This document shows, piece by piece, positions 26,353 to 34,949 of a stretch of DNA of 59,166 nucleotides; within the stretch, counting starts at the first letter, position 1; each line of letters starts with the position of its first letter. The stretch spans positions 1 to 59,166 of the forward strand of contig NZ_MRST01000010.1 of NCBI RefSeq assembly GCF_001902145.1, written 5' to 3'. The position numbers were made by a program, and so were the translations under genes. Below the pieces are notes generated by a model. It saw only the letters and a list, made by a program, of their open reading frames with translations, had not been told where the DNA came from and ran no database searches. The DNA is from Pseudomonas fluorescens. Its GTDB lineage: Bacteria > Pseudomonadota > Gammaproteobacteria > Pseudomonadales > Pseudomonadaceae.

Positions 26353-27258
26353 ATGAATTCGTCCGATGTACTTGTCGATTGGTTATTAGATAGCCTCGAA
26401 CTCAACACCAGCCTGTTTCACGTCGGCCGTTATTGCGGTGACTGGCACGCGAGCACCCACGGCCTGGCACAGGCGAGCTTCCACTTGATTGTGCAAGGCG
26501 AATGCTGGCTGCATATCGACGGTGAGCCAACACCCCAACACCTGAATAATGGTGACGCGGTGTTCCTGCTGCGTGACTTTGCCTTCAGGCTTTCCGGCCA
26601 AGCCACGGCGGCCGGCGCCCAGCAGTGCCCACGCCGCTCGATGCTGCCTCTCGATAGCACGGCCACGGACGGCGTAGGATTAGTCTGCGGTTTCTTCCAC
26701 TTTCAATCCGGCTTGTCGACACTGATCGTCGACACCCTGCCCAGTTGGATCATCCTGCGCGCCGGCGACCCGTCGCTGATGGCTGCACGCAACCTGTTCG
26801 AATTGATCCTGCAAGAATGCGCACGCCCCCCAGCGCCCTCTTCCGCGCTGCTTGAGCGCCTGTGCCACCTGCTGTTCCTGTATGTGCTGCGCCAGCAAGT
26901 GCTCGACAACACCGAGCTTGGCGGCCTGGCGGCGCTTGGCCGGGCACCGGCGTTCGCACATTTGCTGGAGCAATTGATCGCCCGCCCCGCCGAGCCCTGG
27001 AGCCTGGAAAGCATGGCGGCCTGTACCGGGTTGTCGCGCTCGGCGTTTTTCAAGCGCTTCAGCGAACTGTGTGGGCAGTCGCCCGGGCAAGTACTGCTGA
27101 TGATCCGCATGCGCCACGCCTGTGGGTTGCTCAAGGCGGACCAGACCGTGGCCGAGGTTTCGCTGGCGGCCGGGTATCAATCGGTGGCGGCGTTTACCCG
27201 AGCCTTCCATAAAGTCACCGGGCAACAGCCTGGCGCCTATCGCAGGGCGCGAGCCTAG
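26353..27258 (+). CDS. AraC-family regulator with cupin sensor
   Basis: A 301-residue regulator. An N-terminal cupin-like sensor (about residues 20-130; FHLIVQGECWLHIDGE) is followed by an AraC DNA-binding domain (WSLESMAACTGLSRSAFFKR, EVSLAAGYQSVAAFTRAFHK). It is divergent from the AhpD/flavoprotein/ABC operon across a 103-base gap and probably controls it. Its end overlaps the end of the convergent LysR gene: the two stop codons share bases 27255-27258. Confidence 0.9.
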   Translation: MNSSDVLVDWLLDSLELNTSLFHVGRYCGDWHASTHGLAQASFHLIVQGECWLHIDGEPTPQHLNNGDAVFLLRDFAFRLSGQATAAGAQQCPRRSMLPLDSTATDGVGLVCGFFHFQSGLSTLIVDTLPSWIILRAGDPSLMAARNLFELILQECARPPAPSSALLERLCHLLFLYVLRQQVLDNTELGGLAALGRAPAFAHLLEQLIARPAEPWSLESMAACTGLSRSAFFKRFSELCGQSPGQVLLMIRMRHACGLLKADQTVAEVSLAAGYQSVAAFTRAFHKVTGQQPGAYRRARA

Positions 27259-28166
27259 CCTTGTAAGCCGGTGCCGGGCCGAACGCACAACTGCACCAGC
27301 CAATCGACGAACACCCTCACCCGCTGCGACAACTGCCGATGAGGCGGGTACAACGCAGTCAGCGCCATCTTCGGCACTGCCACATCAGGGAGCACCTGCA
27401 CCAGCGTGCCCTCGGCCAGTTGGCGCAGGGCGTGATAACGAGGTGCCTGGATCAGCCCGTAGCCGGCTTCGCACGCAGCGAAGTAACCGGCAGAGCTGTT
27501 CACGGCAACCACTTTCGGCAGGTTGATCGGATGCAACTCGCTGCCCAGCAGAAATTCCAGGCCAAAACGTTTACCGCTGGCGCTGGAAACGTACTCGACC
27601 ATTTGGTGTCCAGCCAACTGCTCCAGGCAAGTGGGCGTGCCCATGCGTTCAAGGTACGCGGGGCTGGCCAGGGTCAGTTGTTCCATCATCGCCAAGGGGC
27701 GCGCCACCAGCGATTCGTCCAAGGCCGGACCACCGCGCAACACACAATCGACGCCTTCGCGAATCAGATCCACTGGCCGGTCATTGAGGCCGATCTCCAA
27801 CTCGATCTGTGGGTACAGCGCGGTGAACGTTGGCAAGGCCGGAATCACAATCAAGCTCCCAATGCCTGAGGGCATATCGATGCTCAATGTACCCCGGGGA
27901 TTCTGGCGCCGCGTGGAGAACACCGCCTCGGTTTCCTCAAGATCAGTCAGCAGTTGCACGCAACGTTGGTAGTACGCCGCGCCATCCAGGGTCGGGCTGA
28001 CGTGGCGCGTGGTGCGCTGCAACAGTTGCACGCCAAGATGCGCCTCCAATTGCTTGATCAGGATTGTCACTGAAGCGCGTGGCAATTGCAGGCTGTCGGC
28101 GGCCTTGGCAAACCCGCCCAATTCAACAATCCGAGTGAACACGCGCATGGCGTTAAAACGATCCAA
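27255..28166 (-). CDS. LysR-family transcriptional regulator
   Basis: A 303-residue LysR protein. The N-terminal helix-turn-helix is FNAMRVFTRIVELGGFAKAA plus LPRASVTILIKQLEAHLGV. The effector domain follows from about residue 90. It is of the CrgA/AaeR-like group that often controls a divergent oxidoreductase. The aldo-keto reductase gene starts 115 bases away in the opposite direction and is the likely target. Confidence 0.92.
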   Translation of the reverse strand: MDRFNAMRVFTRIVELGGFAKAADSLQLPRASVTILIKQLEAHLGVQLLQRTTRHVSPTLDGAAYYQRCVQLLTDLEETEAVFSTRRQNPRGTLSIDMPSGIGSLIVIPALPTFTALYPQIELEIGLNDRPVDLIREGVDCVLRGGPALDESLVARPLAMMEQLTLASPAYLERMGTPTCLEQLAGHQMVEYVSSASGKRFGLEFLLGSELHPINLPKVVAVNSSAGYFAACEAGYGLIQAPRYHALRQLAEGTLVQVLPDVAVPKMALTALYPPHRQLSQRVRVFVDWLVQLCVRPGTGLQG

Positions 28167-28281
28167 GAGAATGCTCCTGTGGAAGATTGTTTAGATATTA
28201 CGAACAGTGATAGCACTTTTAGCGGGTTTATCTGCATTTTTTCAAGGGTAACAATGGGCCCTCATCACAAGGAACTTCCCT

Positions 28282-29277
28282 ATGCACACTCGACAACTCG
28301 GTAAAAACGGCCCGTATGTGTCCGCCATCGGCCTTGGCTGCATGGGCATGACCGATTTCTACACACCCGCCACCGATACCACGGAAGCCACCGCGACCTT
28401 GCACCGCGCCCTGGAACTGGGCGTCAACTTTCTTGATACCGCTGACATGTACGGCCCACACACCAATGAGCAACTGATCGGCAAGGCTATTGCCGGCAAG
28501 CGCGACCAGGTCTTCCTGGCCAGTAAATTCGGGATTGTGCGCGACCCTGCCAACCCCGTAGTGCGCGGGGTGAATGGCCGGCCCGACTATATCCGCAACG
28601 CCATCGACGGCACCTTGCAACGCCTGGGGGTGGATACACTGGACCTTTACTACCAACACCGCATCGACCCCGACGTGGCCATCGAAGAAACCGTTGGCGC
28701 CATGGCCGACCTGGTGAAACAGGGCAAGGTGCGCTATCTGGGCCTGAGCGAGGCGTCCGCGGCGACCTTGGAGCGAGCGCATAAGGTTCATCCCATCAGC
28801 GCCCTGCAAAGCGAATATTCGCTGTGGAGCCGTGACCAGCAACACAACGGCTGCCTCGCCGCCTGCCAGCGCCTGGGCATCGCGTTTGTGCCGTACAGCC
28901 CGTTGGGGCGAGGTTTTCTCACCGGTGCCTTGAGGAGCCCGGATGATTTCGGTGCTGATGACTACCGGCGCTTCAGCCCGCGCTTTCAGGGTGAGAACTT
29001 TGCGAAAAACCTGCTGCTGGTAGAACAGGTCAAGAGCCTGGCGGCAGACAAAGGTGTCACGGCCGGGCAACTGGCGCTGGCCTGGGTATTGGCCCAAGGC
29101 GATTACATCATCCCGATTCCCGGCACCAAGCGGCGCACCTATCTGCAAGAGAATGTGGAGGCGCTGTCGATTTCCCTCAGCGCTGACGAACTGGCTGCGC
29201 TGGATGCGATCTTCCCTGCCGATGCAACCGCAGGGCTGCGTTACCCCAAGGAAGTGCTGGCCATGCTGGATATCTAG
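28282..29277 (+). CDS. Aldo-keto reductase
   Basis: A 331-residue NADPH-dependent (beta/alpha)8-barrel reductase of the AKR13-like group. The catalytic tetrad is present: Asp and Tyr in [14 protein letters not shown], Lys in FLASKFGIV, and His in [11 protein letters not shown]. The NADPH-binding C-terminal region includes [18 protein letters not shown]. It reduces aldehydes or quinones; the physiological substrate is unknown. AAGGAA lies upstream of ATG 28282. It is divergent from the LysR gene that probably regulates it. A strong hairpin follows at 29335. Confidence 0.92.
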   Translation: MHTRQLGKNGPYVSAIGLGCMGMTDFYTPATDTTEATATLHRALELGVNFLDTADMYGPHTNEQLIGKAIAGKRDQVFLASKFGIVRDPANPVVRGVNGRPDYIRNAIDGTLQRLGVDTLDLYYQHRIDPDVAIEETVGAMADLVKQGKVRYLGLSEASAATLERAHKVHPISALQSEYSLWSRDQQHNGCLAACQRLGIAFVPYSPLGRGFLTGALRSPDDFGADDYRRFSPRFQGENFAKNLLLVEQVKSLAADKGVTAGQLALAWVLAQGDYIIPIPGTKRRTYLQENVEALSISLSADELAALDAIFPADATAGLRYPKEVLAMLDI

Positions 29278-29334
29278 CGCCTGCTGAAAACCCTTGTGCG
29301 GGCCGTACTCAGCGGGATTGATCAACGGTCTGCC

Positions 29335-29359
29335 GACTCCCGTGCAAAGCACGGGAGTC
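29335..29359. terminator. Strong hairpin after the aldo-keto reductase gene
   Basis: GACTCCCGTGC, AAA, GCACGGGAGTC: 11 perfect base pairs with a three-base loop, 57 bases past the stop. No T-run follows, so it may be a 3' end barrier or a factor-dependent terminator. Confidence 0.6.
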
Positions 29360-29410
29360 AGACTACTCTCACTGCTCCTAGTGTAAAAACCGCCACACAG
29401 GAGGTGTGTC

Positions 29411-29869
29411 ATGCACGCGACTGAGCATTCGGTCCGCTTGGAGCAGATCAGTCAGGAACGCGTCATCCAGGCGCCGATCGAGGCGGTTTATGACTATGTG
29501 ACCCAGCCCGACCGCTGGCACGAATGGCACCCCACCTCCCTCAGCGCCGACACCGGCACCACCGGCTCATTACCGGTCGGCGCGCGTTTTACCGAAATCA
29601 TCGACCTGCTGGGCATACGCTTCCCCATGAGTTACCGCGTACAAATCGCCCGCCGCCCCAGCGAGTTCAAGACCGTGTTCACCTCCCTGGCGGTTGACGG
29701 TTGCATCCATTACTGCTTGCGCGCTCATCAGGGCGGCACCCTGTTCAAGCGGGTGCTGACTTACGAGACCGAACTGCAACTGGCGTCTTTGCACGAACGC
29801 ATGGTCGCGTTGTCGTCGATTGCGTTGGACCGGCTCAAGCAGCGGCTGGACAATCAGGGTTTCGTATAA
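29411..29869 (+). CDS. SRPBCC-family protein
   Basis: A 152-residue START/polyketide-cyclase-like protein. The opening (ERVIQAPIEAVYDYVTQPDRWHEW) is the standard START-like entry, and the rest alternates beta strands with a long C-terminal helix. Such proteins bind hydrophobic ligands in a deep pocket; no catalytic residues can be assigned. The ribosome site AGGAGGTG is a full match, and it lies in the loop of a short inverted repeat (ACAC...GTGT). It probably has its own promoter after the upstream hairpin. Confidence 0.82.
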   Translation: MHATEHSVRLEQISQERVIQAPIEAVYDYVTQPDRWHEWHPTSLSADTGTTGSLPVGARFTEIIDLLGIRFPMSYRVQIARRPSEFKTVFTSLAVDGCIHYCLRAHQGGTLFKRVLTYETELQLASLHERMVALSSIALDRLKQRLDNQGFV

Positions 29870-29962
29870 TTTAGAAACATTACAACGACGTCACATTGCA
29901 AACATGCCTGCAAAAGCAGGGAGAATGCCCGGCTTATTGCCGCGCCTTCAGTGAGACCCACG

Positions 29963-30409
29963 ATGAAAACCCCATTGCGATTGGCCCTGCTCAGTGCCCT
30001 GTTCACCACCACCCTGGCCCAGGCCGCCGAACTGATTCCCATCGACGTACACCGCGACGCCAACTGCGGCTGCTGCAAGAAATGGATCAGCCACTTGGAG
30101 AGCAACGGTTTCAAGGTCAACGACCACGTTGAAGCCGACATGAGCGCGGTGAAACAACGCCTGGGCGTCGCGCCACGCCTCGGCTCCTGCCACACCGCGG
30201 TCATCGACGGCAAATTCGTCGAAGGCCATGTACCCGCCGAGCAGGTCCTGGCTCTGCGCAAGCGCAACGACCTGCTAGGCCTTGCCGCACCGGGCATGCC
30301 ATTGGGCTCGCCAGGCATGGAAGTAGACGGACGCAGCGAGGCGTATCAAATCATTGGCCTGACCCGAGACGGCGAAGACGTGGTGGTAGCGCACTACCCG
30401 GCTCACTGA
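29963..30409 (+). CDS. DUF411 metal-binding periplasmic protein
   Basis: A 148-residue exported protein. A signal peptide covers residues 1-21 (LALLSALFTTTLAQA). The DUF411 core has DVHRDANCGCCKKWISHLES, with a Cys-x-Cys-Cys cluster, and SCHTAVIDGKFVEGHVPAE downstream. These cysteines and histidines are the conserved metal-binding positions, and members are often found with copper resistance genes. ATG 29963 is preferred to the GTG at 29951 because it gives a normal signal peptide. It is followed after three bases by a DedA/YqaA-type gene, so the two are co-transcribed. Confidence 0.88.
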   Translation: MKTPLRLALLSALFTTTLAQAAELIPIDVHRDANCGCCKKWISHLESNGFKVNDHVEADMSAVKQRLGVAPRLGSCHTAVIDGKFVEGHVPAEQVLALRKRNDLLGLAAPGMPLGSPGMEVDGRSEAYQIIGLTRDGEDVVVAHYPAH

Positions 30410-30412
30410 CCG

Positions 30413-30856
30413 GTGCTGATGGGTTACCTGGGGCTGTTCGTCGCGGCATTTGGCGCCGCGACGTTATTGCCCCTGCAATCAGAAGCCGTGTTGGTCGGCC
30501 TGCTGCTCAGCGGGCATTACAACCTATGGCTGCTGCTGGGTATCGCCACCCTGGGTAACGTGCTGGGCTCGCTGGTCAATTGGCTGCTGGGGCGCTCGGT
30601 CGAGCGCTTCAAGGAGCGACGCTGGTTCCCGGTGAGCGCCAGGCAGCTGGACAAGGCTCGCAGCCATTACGCGCGCTGGGGGCACTGGACGTTGTTGCTC
30701 AGTTGGGTGCCAATCATTGGTGATCCGCTGACGTTGGTGGCTGGGGTGATGCGCGAGCCGTTGTGGCGTTTTCTACTGCTGGTAACCCTGGCGAAAAGCC
30801 TGCGGTATGGCGTACTCGCAGCGCTGACGTTGCAGTGGGCGTTAATCCCCCGTTAA
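30413..30856 (+). CDS. YqaA/DedA-type inner-membrane protein
   Basis: A 147-residue VTT-domain membrane protein. It starts at GTG 30413, or at ATG 30419 two codons later. The family motif region is LLPLQSEAVLVGLLLSGHYN, with an amphipathic re-entrant glycine-rich segment (GNVLGSLVNWLLGRS) and a later WVPIIGDPLTLVAGVMREP. DedA-family proteins flip or move phospholipids and support pH and envelope tolerance. Coupled to the DUF411 gene. Confidence 0.87.
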   Translation: MLMGYLGLFVAAFGAATLLPLQSEAVLVGLLLSGHYNLWLLLGIATLGNVLGSLVNWLLGRSVERFKERRWFPVSARQLDKARSHYARWGHWTLLLSWVPIIGDPLTLVAGVMREPLWRFLLLVTLAKSLRYGVLAALTLQWALIPR

Positions 30857-30901
30857 TCGAGGGCAAAGAGCATCCGAGCATCTGTCTCGGAGCCAAAACC
30901 C

Positions 30902-31903
30902 ATGCCTATCATCCGTACATTGTGCGTAGCCGGTTTGTTTTCGGTCAGCGCGGCACCCGTGTTAGCTGACATCTACGGCCCTGAGTTGCAGGGCTTTGCA
31001 TACCCCTACCCTTTGAATCATTTTGCCTTCCAATCCCAAGGCAAATCCCTGCAAATGGGCTATATGGACGTCCCCGCCACGGGTACTCCAAACGGTCGTA
31101 GCGTGGTGCTGATGCACGGCAAGAACTTCTGCGGCGCCACTTGGGAAGGTTCGATCAAGGCGCTGAGTGACGCCGGTTACCGCGTCATCGCCCCGGACCA
31201 GATTGGTTTTTGCACCTCCAGCAAGCCCGATCACTACCAGTACAGCTTCCAGCAATTGGCAACCAACACCCATCAGCTACTGGAAAAACTCGGCATTCAA
31301 AAGGCCACGGTGATCGGCCATTCCACCGGCGGCATGCTCGCCACGCGCTATGCGCTGATGTACCCCCAGCAAACCGAACAGCTTGGGCTGGTGAACCCCA
31401 TCGGCCTGGAAGACTGGAAAGCCCTCGGCGTGCCTTACCAGAGCGTCGACCAGTGGTATCAGCGCGAGCTGAAACTGAGCGCCGACGGTGTGCGCAATTA
31501 TGAGCGCACCACCTATTATGTCGGGCGCTGGAAACCTGAATATGAACGCTGGGTGGACATGCTCGCCGGCCTGAATAAAGGCCCGGGGCATCTTCAGGTT
31601 GCCTGGAACTCGGCGTTGATTTACGACATGATCTTCACCCAACCGGTGTACTACGAGTTCAAGGACTTGCAGGTGCCCACCTTGCTACTGATCGGCACCA
31701 GCGACACCACCGCCATCGGCAAAGATGTGGCGCCGGCGGCGGTCAAGGCCAAAATTGGTCATTACGAGGTACTGGGCAAGCAGGTGGCCAAGCTGATTCC
31801 CCGCGCCACGTTGGTGGAGTTCCCCGGCCTGGGCCATGCGCCCCAGATGGAAGAGCCGGAACAGTTTCATAAAGCCCTGTTGCAGGGGTTGAACGCCCTT
31901 TGA
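30902..31903 (+). CDS. Secreted alpha/beta hydrolase
   Basis: A 333-residue alpha/beta-hydrolase. A signal peptide covers about residues 1-22 (CVAGLFSVSAAPVLA). The nucleophile elbow is VIGHSTGGMLATR, the oxyanion loop region is VLMHGKNFCGATWEG, and the histidine is in FPGLGHAPQMEEP. The acidic residue is probably in LLLIGTSDTTAIG. It acts in the periplasm on an ester or similar bond; the substrate is unknown. GGAG lies 10 bases before ATG 30902. It is 45 bases downstream of the DedA gene and could share its transcript. Confidence 0.9.
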   Translation: MPIIRTLCVAGLFSVSAAPVLADIYGPELQGFAYPYPLNHFAFQSQGKSLQMGYMDVPATGTPNGRSVVLMHGKNFCGATWEGSIKALSDAGYRVIAPDQIGFCTSSKPDHYQYSFQQLATNTHQLLEKLGIQKATVIGHSTGGMLATRYALMYPQQTEQLGLVNPIGLEDWKALGVPYQSVDQWYQRELKLSADGVRNYERTTYYVGRWKPEYERWVDMLAGLNKGPGHLQVAWNSALIYDMIFTQPVYYEFKDLQVPTLLLIGTSDTTAIGKDVAPAAVKAKIGHYEVLGKQVAKLIPRATLVEFPGLGHAPQMEEPEQFHKALLQGLNAL

Positions 31904-31928
31904 TTGCCACTTTTCGAGGCCCGCGTGC

Positions 31929-32882
31929 ATGTCGATACAGATCGCAGTGATGGATGATTGGCAAAACGTGGCCAGCGACGTGGCAGATTGGTCGGCGCTG
32001 GACAGCGTGGGCAAGGTGCATTTTCTTCACGACTACCCCGCCGATACCGCCACCATGATCGAGCGCTTGAACGGGTTCGAGGTGATTTGCCTCATGCGCG
32101 AACGCTCAACCTTTGACAATGCCCTGCTGCAAGGGCTGCCCCAGCTCAAATTGCTGGTGACCGGCGGCATGCGCAATGCCGCCATCGACCTTCCCGCAGC
32201 CAAGGCCCTGGGCATTCAGGTGTGCGGCACCGACAGCTATAAGCACGCCGCACCGGAACTGACCTGGGCCTTGATCATGGCCTCTACGCGCAACCTGCTC
32301 GCCGAAGCCCACTCGCTGCGCGGGGGCGGATGGCAGGTCGGCCTGGGCGGCGACCTGCACGGCAAGACACTGGGCGTCCTGGGGCTGGGCAGCATTGGCC
32401 AGAAAGTCGCAAGGTTCGCCCAGGTGTTTGGCATGCGGGTGATTGCCTGGAGTGAAAACCTCACACCGGAGCGCGCGGCTGAATCGGGGGTGACTTGGGT
32501 CAGCAAGCGCGAGCTGTTCGAGCAGGCGGATATTCTGACCATCCATCTGGTGCTCAGCGAGCGCAGCCGTGGTCTGGTGGATGCGCAAGCGTTGAGCTGG
32601 ATGAAACCCACAGCGCGGCTGGTAAACACCGCACGCGGGCCGATTGTGGATGAGCAGGCACTGCTGCAAGCATTGCGCAGCGGACGCCTGGCCGGGGCGG
32701 CGCTGGATGTGTATGCCGAGGAGCCGCTGCCGGCTGACCATCCGTTTCGCAGCTTGCCCAATGTGCTGGCTACGCCACACGTGGGGTACGTGAGTGAACA
32801 GAATTATCGGCAGTTCTATCAGCAGATGATCGAAGATATCCAAGCCTGGGCCAACGGCGTGCCCATTCGCGCGCTCGCCTGA
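31929..32882 (+). CDS. D-2-hydroxyacid dehydrogenase
   Basis: A 317-residue NAD(P)-dependent dehydrogenase of the D-isomer family. The nucleotide site is LGVLGLGSIGQKVA. The catalytic arginine is in LVNTARGPIVD, the glutamate is in DVYAEEPLP, and the histidine is in TPHVGYVSEQNY. It reduces a 2-oxoacid or oxidises a D-2-hydroxyacid; the substrate is not evident. It is separated by 25 bases from the hydrolase gene and probably forms an operon with it. Confidence 0.92.
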   Translation: MSIQIAVMDDWQNVASDVADWSALDSVGKVHFLHDYPADTATMIERLNGFEVICLMRERSTFDNALLQGLPQLKLLVTGGMRNAAIDLPAAKALGIQVCGTDSYKHAAPELTWALIMASTRNLLAEAHSLRGGGWQVGLGGDLHGKTLGVLGLGSIGQKVARFAQVFGMRVIAWSENLTPERAAESGVTWVSKRELFEQADILTIHLVLSERSRGLVDAQALSWMKPTARLVNTARGPIVDEQALLQALRSGRLAGAALDVYAEEPLPADHPFRSLPNVLATPHVGYVSEQNYRQFYQQMIEDIQAWANGVPIRALA

Positions 32883-32916
32883 CGCACCATTAAAGTGCGC
32901 CTCTTGGCCCTAATCC

Positions 32917-33016
32917 TGTAGGAGCGAGCTTGCTCGCGAAAAACTCCCAGGCGCCGCGTTCATTCAGGAAGCACGCGTTATCGTGGGCGTTTTTCGCGAG
33001 CAAGCTCGCTCCTACA
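32917..33016. repeat. REPIN element, copy 4
   Basis: A 100 bp element with perfect arms and the interior GGCGCCGCGTTCATTCAGGA, in the same orientation as copies 1 and 2. It separates the dehydrogenase gene from the glycogen/trehalose operon leader. Confidence 0.92.
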
Positions 33017-33361
33017 GCGACAGGCAGAGAATAAGGTTAAAAGTTTTTTGTCCTACAAAACCCTCCCGAAACCCCGGCAGGCGCTGGGATCTGTCCTAGA
33101 CTCATGACCGATGGGTCCGTTCCAAAACAAAAACCCCGCAAAAAATCTAAACTTTCGAAACCTGCCGCTGGTCAAGTTTTAGGTAAGGGCGAGCACCCGC
33201 GCTTCAGGCCGAATGCCCGCTCATCCAATCTTTTTAAGCCGACGTTACAACTGGCATACGCCTTGCCAGCTTGTATAGCGCTTGTGTGCCTGGCCGCAGG
33301 ATGCGGTCACTCGGAGCCAATGGCAGCGGGCCATTAGCCAACCAACAGATGGGAGTGCATT
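33017..33361 (+). promoter_or_regulatory. Long leader/promoter region of the glgA operon
   Basis: There is no supported gene in this 345-base stretch. CTAGACT at 33096-33102, preceded by TGTC, resembles the extended -10 element favoured by the stationary-phase sigma factor RpoS (CTATACT). If used, it gives a leader of about 250 bases before glgA. A 77-codon frame at 33104 would start only two bases past this -10 element and is rejected. RpoS control of this operon is inferred, not seen. Confidence 0.45.
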
Positions 33362-34918
33362 ATGATCAGTGCCGCAGTAGATACTCAGGGAGAGCGTTTT
33401 AGTCAGCCGGCAGGAGGGCCAAAGTCTTTGGCCGACCTGCCCAACACTGTGCGGCCAGTCGTGAGTCAGAATCCGAATCGAAAGAAAGTCTTGTTTGTCA
33501 CTTCCGAGTTCGCGGACCTGGTGAAAACCGGTGGCCTGGGCGACGTCTCCGCGGCCCTGCCCCGCGCCATGGCGCACCTGCATGATGTGCGGGTGCTGAT
33601 TCCGGGTTACCCGCAAGTGATGGAAAGCGACAACCCGATTCATATCGTCGGTGAACTGGGTGGTCATGCCGCGTTGCCACCTTGCAAGATCGGGCGCATG
33701 GACCTCAAGGACGGCCTGGTCATCTATGTGCTGATCTGCCCCGAACTGTATGAGCGCGAAGGCACGCCGTACGGCGCCAACAACGGTCGCGACTGGCCGG
33801 ACAACCATATCCGCTTCGCCCGCCTGGGCTTGGCCGCCGCGGACATTGCCGCCAACCTTGCCCAAATCCACTGGTGCCCAGACCTGGTGCACGCCCACGA
33901 CTGGCCTGCGGGCCTGGCCCCCGCATATATGCACTGGCGTGGGTCACGTACGCCGACGCTGTTCACCATTCATAACCTGGCCTACCAAGGCGTGGTCAGC
34001 CTGGCCTCTACGCCCGAGCTGGGCATTCCGCCCCACGCCCTGCAACAGGAAGGCATGGAGTTCTACGGCAAGATGTCGTTTCTCAAGGCGGGCATGGCTT
34101 ATTCCAGCCATATCACCACCGTGAGCGCCACCTACGCCCAGGAGATCACCACCCCGGAATTCGGTTGTGGCCTGGATGGCTTCCTCGCCAGCAAGACCCA
34201 GCAAGGCCTGCTCAGCGGCATTCCCAACGGCATCGACGAAAGCTGGGAAACCTCCACCGACACGCACCTGACCCACAACTTCAATATCGGCGATTGGGAA
34301 GGCAAGGCCATCAACGCCGCCCATGTGCGCGAGCTGTTTGAGCTGCAGCCATCCAGTGGCCCGCTGTTCGCCGTGGTCTCGCGCCTGGTCTACCAGAAAG
34401 GCCTGGACCTCACCGAAGCCGTCGCCGGTTTCATCGTCGAGAACGGCGGCCAGATTGCGATCATCGGCCGTGGCGAGCCTGAAGAAGAACAGGCCATGCG
34501 TGAATTGGCGCTGCGCTTCCCGGGCCAGGTGGGGGTACGCATCGGCTTCAACGAGACCGATGCGCGCCGCATGTTCGCCGGCAGCGATTTCCTGCTGATG
34601 CCGTCGCGCTATGAGCCCTGCGGCCTGAGCCAGATGTATGCGCAACGCTTCGGCTCGTTGCCGGTGGCGCGTAACACCGGCGGGCTGGCGGACACCATTG
34701 AGGATGGCGTCACCGGGTTCCTGTTCAATGAATCCACCGTGCAAAGTTATGAAGAGGCACTGCGCCGCGCCTTCAAGGTGTTCGCCTTCCCCGGTCTGCT
34801 CAATGCCATGCGCAGCCGTGCCATGACCCAGCCGTTCAACTGGTGCCAGGCGGTGGAGCCCTACGCCGAACTCTACGAGCAACTGGTGGCCAAGGCCCTG
34901 GGGAAATCGAACAAGTAG
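33362..34918 (+). CDS. glgA: Glycogen synthase (GT5)
   Basis: A 518-residue glucosyltransferase that extends alpha-1,4-glucan from a nucleotide sugar. The GT5 signature KTGGLGDVSAALPRAM is at about residues 55-70. The C-terminal Rossmann half contains SRLVYQKGLDLTEAV, and the acceptor and nucleotide region is SRYEPCGLSQMYAQRFG with GGLADTI. The roughly 40-residue lead before the first beta strand is longer than in E. coli GlgA. First gene of the glycogen/trehalose operon glgA-treZ-malQ-treY-DUF2934-glgX. In pseudomonads this pathway provides glucan for trehalose synthesis and osmotic or desiccation tolerance. Confidence 0.94.
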   Translation: MISAAVDTQGERFSQPAGGPKSLADLPNTVRPVVSQNPNRKKVLFVTSEFADLVKTGGLGDVSAALPRAMAHLHDVRVLIPGYPQVMESDNPIHIVGELGGHAALPPCKIGRMDLKDGLVIYVLICPELYEREGTPYGANNGRDWPDNHIRFARLGLAAADIAANLAQIHWCPDLVHAHDWPAGLAPAYMHWRGSRTPTLFTIHNLAYQGVVSLASTPELGIPPHALQQEGMEFYGKMSFLKAGMAYSSHITTVSATYAQEITTPEFGCGLDGFLASKTQQGLLSGIPNGIDESWETSTDTHLTHNFNIGDWEGKAINAAHVRELFELQPSSGPLFAVVSRLVYQKGLDLTEAVAGFIVENGGQIAIIGRGEPEEEQAMRELALRFPGQVGVRIGFNETDARRMFAGSDFLLMPSRYEPCGLSQMYAQRFGSLPVARNTGGLADTIEDGVTGFLFNESTVQSYEEALRRAFKVFAFPGLLNAMRSRAMTQPFNWCQAVEPYAELYEQLVAKALGKSNK

Positions 34919-34949
34919 CGATTGGAACAACTTAGGGAGGTCTTCATAG

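Noticed and set aside
33104..33337. 77-codon ORF before glgA
   Set aside because: It starts two bases past the likely -10 element, has no ribosome site, and its Lys/Pro-rich start and Cys-rich end match no recognisable protein.
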